DNA from: Siderastrea radians | Taxonomy: Eukaryota > Cnidaria > Anthozoa > Scleractinia > Rhizangiidae | Length of the DNA stretch: 64,000 nt | NCBI GenBank assembly: GCA_964017195.1 | Contig: OZ024894.1 | Location: 186,001-250,000 of the forward strand | Direction: 5' to 3' | In this document: piece by piece, positions 26,226 to 37,299 of the stretch | Layout: every line of letters starts with the position of its first letter | Numbering within the stretch: position 1 is the first letter of the stretch | Notes under the pieces: generated by a model | Seen by the model: the letters and a program-made list of their open reading frames with translations, nothing else | Databases searched by the model: none | Told to the model about the DNA's origin: nothing | Position numbers and translations under genes: made by a program

Positions 26226-26790
26226 CGACTCATAAAATGGACGTTTTTTCGTCGTCGTCGTCGTCGTCGTCGTAAGTCACTTGACTTAGTCCTCTTGGTG
26301 TCGCGCGGCTAACAGGCTTACTAAGTGAATAGGTTACGACATTAGCTTCTTTTGCCAGCTTTGAATCTTCAAGACAATTTTCTCTTTTTATTATAGTGTC
26401 CATTTTCTCGATTTCGGAAATGAAGTCACTGGATCCCCGTGAATATCTGAGTTTCCCTGCCTTCAGTGATGAAGCTAATTAAATATTCAAAATGAAAATG
26501 GACCTTTGAACGGCAATGGCATTGCTGTTATAACAAGAGGTTATCTCATTCAGGGGCATTTCGTGGCCATGCTATGAAAGGTCAAGTATCACGGATTCAA
26601 AAAATCTCTTACTGTTGTGCATGATAGCGACACGAAAAAACTAAAAATAAGAAAAACGGCTGGTGTTCTTTGACTCGTCTCCGTATACACGGCACGAGTA
26701 TTGACGTAAACAGTTACATTTTTACTTGACACACTTTAGAAACCAAATTGATTTTATCAGTTTTCAAAATCAATCTGTCAAATACCGGAC
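26226..26790. mobile_element. Second, longer copy of the same repeat
   Basis: Begins with the same CGACTCATAAAATGG as copy 1 and matches it for about 360 bp. It then continues past the point where copy 1 ends (from CACGGATTCAAAAAATCTC on) through a segment that is also present at 63850-64000. It is therefore a longer family member or a shared host repeat. No coding frame. Confidence 0.65.
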
Positions 26791-27101
26791 ATTCTCCTCG
26801 TGAATGGTCACGATCAGGATACCATTGCCTGTCACGATTTTGATCACGCAGCGCACAACTCACTATCTGTCACCGGTAAGAGGTCTTCCACACAAAAACG
26901 CAGTTTATCTGCATGTCTGACAACTAAAGATTCATTTTTCAAGTTTCAGAAATCTTTTCTCCTTAGCAGGGGAAAAGAGGGGGGAGGGGGTGAGAGACTA
27001 GGGGCCGCCCGTAAATTGTTCAGAATTTCTTCTTTTTTTCTCAGTTTCTTCACTAAACTAGCAATTAGTCCGGCAGTTAAGTGTCAAATCAGGGGTTAGT
27101 A

Positions 27102-29472
27102 GTGCACTTTATGATAAAAACATCAAACTTGGCACGTCAATACTAGACATCATGGGGAACATTTTCAAGATTAGAGGCAACCGGGATATGCTCTGTGTCA
27201 GCCAGCAGAGGGTGGTAAAAGTAGGGGTAATTATTGAAAATGGCCGCCGCCAGCGATACTTCTTTGGTGTGGAAACATACAGCATAATTGTTTAAAACAA
27301 AGTTTGATCATAACGATCTACTGAAATACGTTAAAAGATTAAAATAATGCTATCAAAAGTGGCATAGAAGGTTTCTGAGAAAGGAAAATTGAAAAGACAA
27401 TTCTGAGGCCCTAATTATGCAAATTAGAAATTTTAATTAATTCACATTTGATGATTGCATAGTTGTAGCTTTTTTTTTTCACTACTATCGTCTCAAGCTT
27501 TATACAAGACGACTATAAATTATGTTTTCTAATTGGTAAAAGAATGCACATCACTGCATTATTTTTGCTGGGGGCTGATAAATGGCCAGAAATGAAAAAA
27601 AGAAGTCGTCTTGAATTAGGTCTTGACTTATGCAGTTAAAAAATGGAAGTGCTACTGATTGTCCTTTTTTTTGGACAATTATTTATTGTTTATCCACTAT
27701 ACGAACCACAAGAGTAACTAAAGTAACCATAGGTACCTATTGCAAATAACTCTACTGTGTGAAGAGGATATGGTTGATACCGGGGTGGCCATCGTGGGTG
27801 TTACCTGCATGTACAACTCACTTGTATTGCTAAAAGCACGTGGAATATACACATTTTGTATTCACGAATTCGAGTCCGGTACTTGTATATAAGAAAACAC
27901 ACTGCAACCGTATATGCAGATTCATTCCTGAAAGCATTAAATGCCAAGAAAACCTTCCATGCACACCACTTTAGCACTCGTACTTTATGTAATAGTTCTA
28001 TGCATCGCATCTAAGGTAAAAAAGTTTCTCAGCGCGAGACCGAGCTTGCGCTGAGTTGTGCGAATAGTAAGGGCGCACCATAGCGATTGCAATAACATTT
28101 CTGGCAGACGGAAGGAAGGAGTTTGACGTCCTCGCCTGGGATAGCTAGATCAACCCATCGTTAAAGGACACTTCTGTTGGAAGACTTAAGAAGTAAAACA
28201 TGATCTTTTATATCCTAGAATTACAACGAGGCACGTGTCCTTGGTTTGTACCTAGATGAGATAATAATGCTTAGAGTTGACAAACTATCGAGCGAGTTGT
28301 ACTCTTAACGGATTGTGCTACTTCTTACCGCAGACGGTGACTGGTTCCACACGGTGTTTGAAGTCAATGTCGGCTAACAAACTGGAATGCGGACGGGATG
28401 GTTACTCGGTACTTTATGTAACTCGCGTAGTTCAGTGTGTCAAACAATAACAGGTGCATTGCATGTACCATGTACTAGATGCGGCACCATGCCGTGTTTT
28501 ACGGAAAGAAGGTGCATTGCTAGATCGCTATAGAGTATGCTCATTGATGCTACCTTTGTGCCCGCATTGCACATGCTTGCACAGACAATGCGCCCAATTT
28601 ACAGCAGCACAAGCAGACTTAAAGAATTAGAGCTCATCGCTACTTCCAGTATCTGATAACAAGGTGAATAATGCACGAAAGATGTTTTTCAGAGAAGATG
28701 TTAGAAAACAAATTACTACTTCATCTGCACAAAATTCTCTTCCGTAACCCCTCATTTAGACACTGACAGGATACCCAGCTGGCTATTTGTAAGCCTGGTG
28801 CTCTTTTAGCTGTTCAGTCCAACAAAATTCGACGTAATTAACAGAACGAATCAGTTAATGGAGAGCTGTAAAGGCTATAGACAAAGGAGAAACTTTGCCG
28901 ATCAAAATCTGTTTTGGAAATTACTGTGCTTGTGTCGTTACTGTGGCTGACTTAAACTGATGAAAATGGAAAATAAAAGGACAAATAACTGAATAAACAG
29001 CGTGCGTAATGACATGTTTCTATGGTCTTTTACTACATCACAGTTCTGCCATGAAACAGTTAAACAGGTAAGCTTGAAAATGGCCACCGAAATTATTGAG
29101 GAGAAAACGAAATTGTGGTTAAATGATTCGACCAGTGTAGTTGAATTAATTAGATATCTAATTTACATAATTTTGACCTAAAATAAAACGATCTCCTGAA
29201 TTCAGTTAAATCAGCCCGAAAATGTTAATGTTTTGTTTTGATGGGAAATTAAACATGCAGACATAACTAAAATGACAATTCAACACTGTATCAAGTTCAT
29301 TTTGCTTCATTTTTCCAATAACAGTCTTTATAGTCTGAATGGCGGCCATATTGGAAATTCCCCTCCCTTCCCAGCTGCCACAGCTCCTATCCAGATTGCC
29401 TCTAATCTTTAAAACGTTCCCTACGATACCTAGTATCAGTGTGACAAGTTTCATGCTTTTATCATAAAGTGC
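27102..29472. mobile_element. 2.4-kb unit bounded by inverted repeats
   Basis: The left arm (27102-27250, starting TGCACTTTATGATAAAA) matches the reverse complement of 29340-29472. Shared words include TTAGAGGCAA and ATGGCCGCC. Between the arms there is no convincing gene, so this is probably a non-autonomous DNA element or two opposite copies of a short repeat. The arms are diverged, so the insertion is old. Confidence 0.5.
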
Positions 29473-29669
29473 AGAATAGTTTCACGTATCTGCTAGACTA
29501 AATGAAGTTCCATGCGAATACCTATATTTAGGCGACCGTCGTGCGTAGGCTTACGTCGCCGCCTCATAAAATGGTCGTGTTTTGTTTTCCATTTTCGTCG
29601 TCGTAAGTCACTTGACTTAATAGCGGAGCCTGCGGGCAAAGCCCGCCAGCGGAGCTCCATTGCTAAGGA

Positions 29670-32477
29670 AATTTGGTAATCTATCAGGAGGGAGTGATGA
29701 ACTCGCCGCTCGACTGGTTCGAGGTGTCTGGCCATCGTGACGTCACGACGTGAAAAGTGCGCGAGTTTGCCGAGTCTTAAAAAATGGCGCTGGCAAACTG
29801 ATGTTAGAGTTCGGGTTACAAACGTATTTTTTGTGCTATTTAGCTTTCAGCTAAGCTTGTTTTCTTGGGTAATGGAATTTTAGTCATCCTTTTTTTCGAT
29901 ATAGGTAAGTGGCACTTTGTCTTAACGTTAAAATCACACTTAAATAATGTTTTAAGAGTCATGTTTACTCTCCGCGATCGAAGAATTATGCGGGAAAATT
30001 GTTATTGTCTGCGTCCGAAAAAGTGTGTTTATTTCAGTTATATACCACACGGAAACTTGAAACTTGGCTACGGACTAGCCTATAGTTTAACAAAAGTACG
30101 CAAGTTAAAACAAGTGGTATAGTATTTACCTAAAAAATGATCAGTCTGTTTGTTTAGCTGAGTATAATAGAAGGCGAACCTAGAAGAGTGTGTTTAGCAC
30201 TTCAACGTTAACTTTTCTTACAGTATTTGCTTCCATCTTCTGTATAAGGGAAGAATAGTGATATTTAATTGCTAGGGAAAGAGTAATCGAACTTAGTAAA
30301 TTTTTGCCACCTCATTTAACCCGTGTAAACTACACTTTTGCAGAACAACATAAAAATCTGAATCAGCTCGCAAATTATGCGGGCGTCCCAGGAAACTAGT
30401 TTTCGCTAGCCTGCGTAGCAAGCGTTTCCGTAGGGCTTTCCGCAGGTTTGACGCATTTTTCGCTTCTTGAACGCGCGAAAATTGGGGCGAGCGCAAAAAT
30501 GTACGAGAAGGGGGAGGGGAAGGGAGGAAAGGAAACGTTTGCCCGCAAACCCCACGATTTTGAACAACCCGTTCGTCCACGAACGGAGTTTTCTGATTGG
30601 CGCAGCATGGTAGTGTTGATTGCCAAGTGATAAAACCGTCAATCAAATCAGGTATGTTCATTTGAGCATGACCCGCATAAACCTGAAGTTCCTTTCAAGA
30701 TCATTTTTGTCCTGATCCGATGGCAGATCTCAAAGACTTGCGGGCAAGCTTTTCCGACACGGAGGAATCTACACGAACGTTCTTACCGCAAGGATTGTTG
30801 TCCGATAGAGTTTGGAGCAGTTAAAACACTGTTTTGGGGGAGTTTGGGAAACAGCAGACTCGAATAACTTCGAATAGTGCCCCTAAATTCCGAATTTTTC
30901 GAGCACAAGAATTGCACACGCATACGGTCCGGAAATGGCACCAAGTTTTCAACAACTTTCACTCAACCGCTCTGCAAAGATCAGCGAGAACTGTTCCATA
31001 AGAGTCCTTTTATTGCGACGCTTTGAAAAGGTTTTCCAAAGAAACTAAACCCAATTTTCCAGGCTGAGATAAAGTTCCAAATTTAACTGTGAAATTACGA
31101 CAAATCCTGCAGCGATCGCCTATAGTTTGTTTTGATTTTGATAGAAGTAAATTTGTATCCTCCGGTGATCTGTTATTCGTAAAATACTATATTCACCAGC
31201 TGTCACACTGTGAATTTATCCAACTGCGAAAGTGTCAAAGGGGCGTTTTTCAAAATCATGGGGTTTGCGGGCAAGCGTTTCCTTTTCTCGCCTCCCCTCC
31301 CCCTCCCCGCAGCTTCCATCAGTGTTGCGTCCGCCCTAATTTTTGCGCCGCCAAAAAGCGAAAAAACGCCTCGAACGGGCGGAAAACCCTACGGAAACGC
31401 TTGCTACGCAGGCTAAGTTTTGGCTGATCTGGTTCTGTCCTTTTTTATGAAAACTAATAGATATATTTGAGTACCATCTGGATCAGTGATTCAGTGATTT
31501 ATTCTCAATACCTCCAGTTTTCTCTAGATTTGTTGTCGAGGTTGCACAATGTTTTAGAAAGAGTCTGACCGTCTACTTGATCCACAACTGACGATCAAGA
31601 TGACCGTTTCGCAAATAAATTGAATTGGTCCTGTCATTTGATTTTCAAAGATTAATTAATTTTAAAACAGTCAAATTGAGGACCATTCTAGTAAAGAGAG
31701 AGCCTTGTTAATCCCTTAAGAAAGTTGGCGGTTTTGATAGACTGTTTTTTAATAATTATTCAATAAGAGTACAATCAGTCATCAGCACAAATTTGGCCGG
31801 AAAGCCGGCACGTCAGATGTTTTTCTTCGCGCGAGCAATTGCTGTCGTCTTTGTCGTTTTGTACTAGATAGTTTAGCAAAGTAAGGAATTGCTGTGGCCT
31901 ATTATTAACTTTGAAGCAAGCACATAAATTCACAGTAGACGTTTCTTTGCATTGGAGTATTCTTCTCCACATTTTAATGATGTTTAAAGCCACTGATCAT
32001 TTTAATGAAATTGTTAGGAAAATTTACTTTCCTAAAATTGGAAAGAGTTTATACATATAAAAGTTATATTTTTGTCTCCAAGCGACACATCTTAGGGTTT
32101 GTGAGATACAGCTTCTGAAAGGTGATCTTGATCACGATTTCAATCGATCGACCAAAGCGTTCGTGAAATTTTTTGAGTCTTATCGCCAATTTGTTATTTT
32201 GTTTTGAGGACCAAATTCCATTAAGAATACTTTTTATGCTATAGCATGCAGCATACCTTTTGTTCTTTCATCGGTTTGATCTGTTCTTTTTGAAAAACTG
32301 GACGGTAAACATTTGCAAGGAAGCCATTTGTTAACTTTCCTTTGAATTTCCCGGACTGACTTATTTGTGACGTCACGATGGCCCGACACCTAGGATTTTC
32401 GTTCGCCAATACCGGCACTAGTGCCCAGGCCTGAGTTCATCACTCCCTCCTGGTAATCTATCGATCCGAAAAATTTT
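29670..32477. mobile_element. 2.8-kb unit with inverted ends, containing a nested inverted pair
   Basis: Left end (29670-29750) reads GGTAATCTATCAGGAGGGAG and later GGCCATCGTGACGTCACGA. The right end (32366-32477) carries the reverse complement of both. Inside it, 30407-30566 (starting TAGCCTGCGTAGCAAGCGTT) is the inverted partner of 31248-31415. No protein-coding gene is evident between the arms; short frames such as 29865-30122 (85 codons) match nothing I know. Confidence 0.5.
30407..31415. repeat. Inverted pair of a G/C-skewed dispersed repeat
   Basis: 30407-30566 and 31248-31415 are diverged copies in opposite orientation. Both run from TAGCCTGCGTAGCAAGCG-type ends to a CAAAATCRTGGGG-type end, with a purine-only tract (GGGGGAGGGGAAGGGAGG) in the middle. 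Short frames on either strand share a peptide ending in KPYGNACYAG, which comes from the repeat, not from a gene. Confidence 0.65.
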
Positions 32478-32511
32478 GGTTGTGACGTCAGCGTACGCCC
32501 GTACAGACTCT

Positions 32512-32538
32512 GGGGGAGGGGGAGGGGGAGGGGGAGGG
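32512..32538 (+). other. G-quadruplex motif
   Basis: Four GGGGGA units in a row followed by GGG, i.e. five G-runs of 3-5 separated by single A. This is a textbook intramolecular G-quadruplex pattern with one-base loops. It lies just outside the right arm of the 29.7-32.5 kb unit. Confidence 0.8.
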
Positions 32539-32706
32539 AAGTCCTAAGGCAACCCGACCGAGAGTGGAGAATGCCATCTTTTCTTGGCGGGAAATCGCGC
32601 GGTGCTTTTGGGCAACCGACGTTTTTCTTGGCGGGAAATCGCATGACCATCGTCGCTTTTGAAAAAGAGGTTTCTTTAAAAAGCTTAAGTTTATTTAGCA
32701 AAACGA

Positions 32707-33000
32707 TTGTTCGACGGTACTGTAGTTCTAAGCTTGAGAAAAAAACATTTAATACCTATAAATGGAAAGAAAAAGTTCAAAAGAATACTGGTAGTAGGCG
32801 AAAACTTCAAGTTACGAAAGCTGCCTTCAAAGGACCTCATCGCTTTGTTTTCTTCACGGCGGAGAGCTTGCCTTGTTCTGAAACACAACCGAGTAAGTGA
32901 AGTTTTTAAAGGGTTTAAGGTGCATGATTTTGAGTATTTATTACGGTCAAAGAAATTACATCTTGAAATTGTATTAAGACGGAATCCATTAGGAAATTGA
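32707..33000 (+). CDS. Unrecognised 97-codon open frame, very basic
   Basis: ATG at 32707 to TGA at 33000. The predicted peptide is rich in K and R (for example GKKKFKRILVVGENFKLRK) with no known motif, signal peptide or membrane span. Its last 10 codons lie in the arm of the foldback that follows. It could be chance, or a leftover of a mobile element. I cannot assign a function. Confidence 0.15.
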   Translation: MFDGTVVLSLRKKHLIPINGKKKFKRILVVGENFKLRKLPSKDLIALFSSRRRACLVLKHNRVSEVFKGFKVHDFEYLLRSKKLHLEIVLRRNPLGN

Positions 33001-33409
33001 GTAATTTTAATTTTCAATGGACAAAAATCCTGTACCAGAATAATTTAAAGCATATCGCATTCTTTTTTACATTTTTTGAGGGCTATGGATGTAATTTGTT
33101 ATGTGTAATAACCCCAAAGACAATTTGTTATGGGAGCCCGAGAAAATAAACTTCAAATTTCACAAAATGAAATCTTACGCATAAAAATTTACCTATTTTA
33201 CCCGTGTTTACACAATTCCTGTGAAATTTGAAATTTAATTTCACGGGCTCCCATGAGAAATTGTCTTTGGTGTTATTACAGATAACTAATTACGTCTATA
33301 GCTCTTAAAAAGTGTAAAAAAGAATGCGATATACTTTAAATTATTCTGGTACAAGATTTTTGTCCACTGATTACTCAATTTCCTGATGGATTCCGTCTTA
33401 ATGTCATTA
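32969..33409. repeat. 430-bp foldback repeat
   Basis: Left arm 32969-33165 (ATTAAGACGGAATCCATTAG onward) is the reverse complement of 33225-33409, with about 85-90 percent match by eye and a short centre at about 33190. It includes the shared words GGGAGCCCG and AAAGACAATT. It is non-coding; as RNA it would form a long hairpin. Confidence 0.75.
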
Positions 33410-34424
33410 GAAATGTGTCATTTACTTTTGACTTCAAAAAATTATTGGAAAACGAGCTCAGATTTGTGACAGATGTTGTCTTAGAATATTTTGCCATGCT
33501 GGAAGTGTAACGCGAATTGCATTTAAGTATAAACTTACGGGTTTTCGAATAAACTTTTTCAAAAATGATCTCTCTGTTTATTATTTTGTGTTTGTTTATT
33601 CATAACAGTAGGTCAAAGCACAGTCGCAAGGCAACTACACAAGCATCACTTACGGCGAATCATTGCTTTCAATTTTACCTGTCGGATCGATTTGTGCAAT
33701 TGTCGATTTTCTTGTCCTAGAACTTTTCAATAGTAATAATCTTTTAAGCGAAGCAGTTGTCGGTTTAAGACTATTTTATCCGAAAAGCTTACCAAAAACA
33801 AGTTTTTTTGCGTTCCTCAAAGCGCCTAACTTTAAATAGGCTTACTTTGCATCCGCAAAACTTATGCCGCAATTTAAAGGGTGTTTGGTGTTTGCTTGTT
33901 TTCAATCTTGATGGTATAAATTTTGACCAGACTAATAGGGGCAGTTCATGTTATTTGTTAACTGAATATCCGAACGCGATGAAGATGACCCATTTACTTC
34001 AGAATAAGTTTTATTTTGTTGTTGTACATGAGCGCCTTTCAAGTTCATTCAAGCCAACAGCCAATAATCCACGGAGATTTGAAAAGCCTTGACAGTTAAT
34101 GACAGGATATGGAAATATTTAAAAAACCAAGCAAGACTGCTCCTGAGTAAAATATATGTTCAGTTTGATGCCCGAAAAAAAAAATTAAGCTGTGCTCAGC
34201 CTCTAGAATGACCTTTCGAGCTTGGTTTTACAGAACAGATCCTCAGAATATTGGAGGACAATTCGGAACACTTTCGGGCTTTTTGAGAAACACTTTTCGA
34301 AAGGGAACGAGCCAAAGAAAGCCCAGAAATATATTTCAGAGCGAAAAGTTTCAGGACTATTTTTGAGAAACAAGCACCAGTTTATTCCTTTGGAGGCTCC
34401 GCTTTTAGGCATGGCTAAATCTAG
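33410..34424. other. Intergenic stretch, nothing recognised
   Basis: AT-rich DNA with only short chance frames (e.g. 33808-34092). No repeat partner found in this window except the transition into the host repeat near 34425. Confidence 0.5.
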
Positions 34425-34493
34425 TCCTCTTGGTGTAGCGCGGCCAACAGACACAACTGCACATCGGACTTTCTAAATGAGAAGATTATGCAT
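34425..34493 (+). repeat. Host repeat (26-kb family), first piece
   Basis: TAGTCCTCTTGGTGTAGCGC matches the 26-kb copies (TAGTCCTCTTGGTGTCGCGC). The match resumes after the 786-bp element at 35286 and after the hairpin MITE at 35512. Four pieces of one repeat copy can thus be followed across its insertions. Confidence 0.6.
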
Positions 34494-35279
34494 GAGTCAA
34501 TTCCAGCGGTGCCCATCCCCCTCCCCCGGGCATTAGTCGGGCATTTGCTCACGTTTTAATCCCGGGGGTGGGGGATTTGAAATTTTATCACTGCCCGGGG
34601 GTCGGGCATTTGCCTACCCCCGGGACTACCCCAGGGCATTTGACAAGGTGAGAAAAACGTCCCGGTGTAGTCAGTCTGAGGTAGTCCATGATCTTCCATT
34701 CCTTTGTTGCTGTTCGCTGATTGATTTCATCGTTTGTTGATTAAATACTGTATCAAGTGAAATTAATTCTACGTACTATATGGATTTTTAAGCTATCCGA
34801 GATGACCAGTTTGGTAAAAATATTTTATGGTTTTGGCCGTTTGTTAAATACAGATCATGCATTTTCAGTTCTTCGAAATTATTTAAGCATTTCTTTTAAT
34901 ATAGCTTATTTAATAAAACACTTATAAGTTGTGGATGTCAAAATCAAATAAATGAACGTGTTATTGATATTAATAAAGTATCATTATTTTGAAAACAAAT
35001 GAACAATGGAAGGGGAGACGCACAGGTATAAAATAACCGAAGCGCATTGATAATAATGATGAGTGACACTTTTTCGTTATGATTTATTATTAAAATCTTG
35101 AGCAGTGTTGCTTTCTAGATGATCCCGGGGGTGGGGCATTTGCCTTCTATTTTGGTCCCACCCCGGGGCATTTGACGGACTTACTTGTCCCCACCCCCGG
35201 GAATTTGCCATTTAAAAAAAAAATGCTAATGCCCGGGGGTTGGCCCGGGGGGGGGGATGGGCACCGCTGGAATTGACTG
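34494..35279. mobile_element. 786-bp GC-rich inverted-repeat element with 6-bp target duplication
   Basis: Ends are GAGTCAATTCCAGCGGTGCC at the left and the reverse complement of CAGTCAATTCCAGCGGTGCC at the right, continuing to about 40 bp. Direct ATGCAT copies flank it at 34488-34493 and 35280-35285. Subterminal regions on both sides are built of CCCGGGG plus GGGCATTTG words in both orientations, which look like repeated protein-binding sites. The centre is AT-rich. It has no open frame of note, so it is non-autonomous. Confidence 0.8.
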
Positions 35280-35356
35280 ATGCATTACGATATTAGCTTG
35301 TTTTGCTAGCCTTGAATCTTCAAGACAATTTTCTCTTTTAATCATAATGCCCATTT

Positions 35357-35511
35357 AATAGCCCTTTTCACAGTTACCTTTTCTCATTTGCATTACAATG
35401 TTTTTGAACGTGGATGTGAGGCAATTTCGGGCAGAAACTACAAAATTGCCCGAAATTGCCTCAAAAACATTGTAATGCAAATGAGAAAAGGTAACTGTGA
35501 AAAGGGCTATT
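35357..35511. mobile_element. 155-bp hairpin MITE with perfect 50-bp arms
   Basis: 35357-35406 is the exact reverse complement of 35462-35511. An inner 15-bp pair (AGGCAATTTCGGGCA with TGCCCGAAATTGCCT) extends the stem. Removing it rejoins CCCATTT with TCTCGATTTCGG, which is the sequence of the two empty copies near 26030 and 26400. The perfect arms show a recent insertion. Confidence 0.85.
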
Positions 35512-35645
35512 TCTCGATTTCGGAAAAGAAGTCACTGGATTCCCGTGAATATCTGAACTTCGCTGCCTTCAGTGATGAGGTTAATTAAATATTCAAAATG
35601 AAAATGGACCTTTGAACGACAATGGCATTGCTGTTATAGAAAGAG
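35512..35645 (+). repeat. Host repeat (26-kb family), piece after MITE
   Basis: TCTCGATTTCGGAAAAGAAG through GGCATTGCTGTTATA matches 26405-26530. The match stops near 35645. The family's continuation (CATTCAGGG then GCTATGAAAGGTCAAGTAT) is found only at 63810 onward, which brackets about 28 kb of inserted DNA. Confidence 0.65.
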
Positions 35646-35954
35646 GCTTCAAGTAGCCTGCACTCGTGCCGTTAGGATCCAAATGCAACCCTTGTCTGCT
35701 AAAGGCTGAAGAATTCAAAACAACTAGAACAGTGTTATCTACGACAATCGACTGCATATTTATGGGGAGTACATGTGGTTATTACATACTTATAATATTT
35801 TGACAGCAAGAAGAGGCAGCAGTTATAGAATTATAGAGACCTTTCGTTGGTCCACAGCTTTATGCTACCGAATTTAATTTCCCACCGCTCCAAGCTCTCT
35901 ACAGGCCACATAGGCGCTCAGTGCTCTTTTTGGTTCACTAGCTAAAACTGGTTA

Positions 35955-36160
35955 AAGTGCACCTAAACCCAAAATTTTTTTCCCGGCCAAATAAATTCTG
36001 TTATCATTTTGAGCATTTCGTCAGAAAACTTTTTGATTTGGTTAAATCCCTGATTTTCTGTGCGCGGTTGAAGTACAGAAAATCGGGTGAAAATGGACAC
36101 CATATTGGTTCAGGGTCGACCAGTGAGGGCATGGGACTAGTCACCTTGTGACGTCAAATC
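35955..36160. repeat. Left inverted arm flanking the BEL element
   Basis: GTGCACCTAAACCCAAAATT, then CAAATAAATTCTGTTATCAT and further words, match the reverse complement of 63550-63770 with visible divergence. The two arms enclose the LTR retrotransposon, which suggests it landed in an older inverted-repeat element of about 2 kb. Confidence 0.5.
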
Positions 36161-36289
36161 AAGAACGCGCAGTCTCGCGCTATATCTATCGGAGCTATAT
36201 TTCTCTTGAGCTGTCGAAGATGTACAGAAAACTGCCCACCGAGACGTAGTAACCACAGAAACGAATCACAAGACGTATCACGAAATCTA

Positions 36290-36504
36290 GGGAAAACACG
36301 ACAGCGATAAGCAAAGATCATAGTGAAATTACAAGTTTACAAAAAGATATAATATTTACCCGATGGTCGTCTTCAGTGTTTGATGTGCTTTCTGATCGTT
36401 CAGTTAGGACTCATTAGTGATTGTTGTGTCTTATGATCATTTAATTATAGTTAATTAGTAATTGTCGTGTTTTCGCGCGCATTTAATTAATTTAGGGCGA
36501 AACA
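36290..36504 (-). repeat. BEL element 3' LTR
   Basis: About 215 bp, direct repeat of 61935-62138, e.g. shared AAATTACAAGTTTACA, CCCGATGGTCGTCTTCAGTG and GCGCGCATTTAATTAATTTA. On the element strand it starts TGTTTCGCCC directly after a purine tract (GGCGGGAGGAG, 36505-36515), a good polypurine tract. It is slightly longer than the other LTR because of an insertion near CTTTCTGAT. Confidence 0.8.
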
Positions 36505-36584
36505 CTCCTCCCGCCAAAATTGTTAGTCACAGAATATGAGGGTAAAGATTATCATTAATGTTCAGTATATAGTTTTCAAATGTT

Positions 36585-37295
36585 TCAGTGTTTCCAAACT
36601 AAATACTCTTGTTCCTTTTCGTCGACTGGTAGAAGTAGTACCAGTCTGTTAACTGATCTTTCCACCGTAACAAATCCTCTTCCAGTGTATTTATGGGGTG
36701 GTTCCCCTGGTTTGGGATTTTTATAAGAGGCTTGCACCTTTCTAACTCTACCGTCTTCTCCTGGAAACACTTCAGAGACTTTTCCAAGCTTCCATTGGCC
36801 TCTGATCTGGTTTGAATCTTGAGTGAGGACGATATCACCCGTTTTAAGGTTTCTTTTTGCTGTGTGCCACTTTTGCTGTATAATAAGACTTGGGAAGTAA
36901 TCTCTCGTCCATTTTCTCCAGAAATTGTTTACAACTTTGTGGATGAATTCGTACCTGCGCCGTGGGTTGTCTGTTTGCGCAAACGGTCCGCTCGGTACTC
37001 GTGAGGTTGAACGGCCGACTAAAAGATCATTGGGGCATAGATAGGATTCGTCATCTGGTGAAGTTGGGTGCCTACCTATTGGTCTTTCATTTACCAAGTT
37101 AGCAGCTTCAAAGCACACAGTTTGCAATTCGGAAAATGTCATCTCATTTTCGCCGATAGCTATCGTAATTGCTTTCTTGATTGACTTTATAAGTGCTTCT
37201 GATACACCGTTCTGCCACGGAGCGTCTGCTGATGAGACTAAGATCCATTGAAGGCCTTGCGTCACTCCAAACTGCTTGAGAGATTGCGGGTCCAA
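36585..37295 (-). pseudogene. BEL integrase, C-terminal half and DUF5641-like tail
   Basis: The frame (236 codons from an internal ATG) continues the integrase core. PWQNGVSEALIKS contains the catalytic glutamate at residue 33 of this frame, followed by the ANLVNERPIG and CPNDLLVGR motifs. Then comes the C-terminal domain typical of BEL integrases (WHTAKRNLKTGDIVL, WKLGKVSEVFPGEDG). It is out of frame with the upstream integrase part by a one-base deletion near 37300. It joins strand transfer chemistry in intact elements; here it is broken. Confidence 0.85.
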
Positions 37296-37299
37296 GTCT

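Noticed and set aside
29206..29454. 82-codon frame on the - strand
   Set aside because: Lies within the right arm of the 27.1-29.5 kb inverted unit; the left arm has no matching open frame.
32691..33017. 108-codon frame on the - strand opposite 32707-33000
   Set aside because: Mirror frame in a low-stop region. Neither strand shows a known motif, and the basic + frame was listed only with low confidence.
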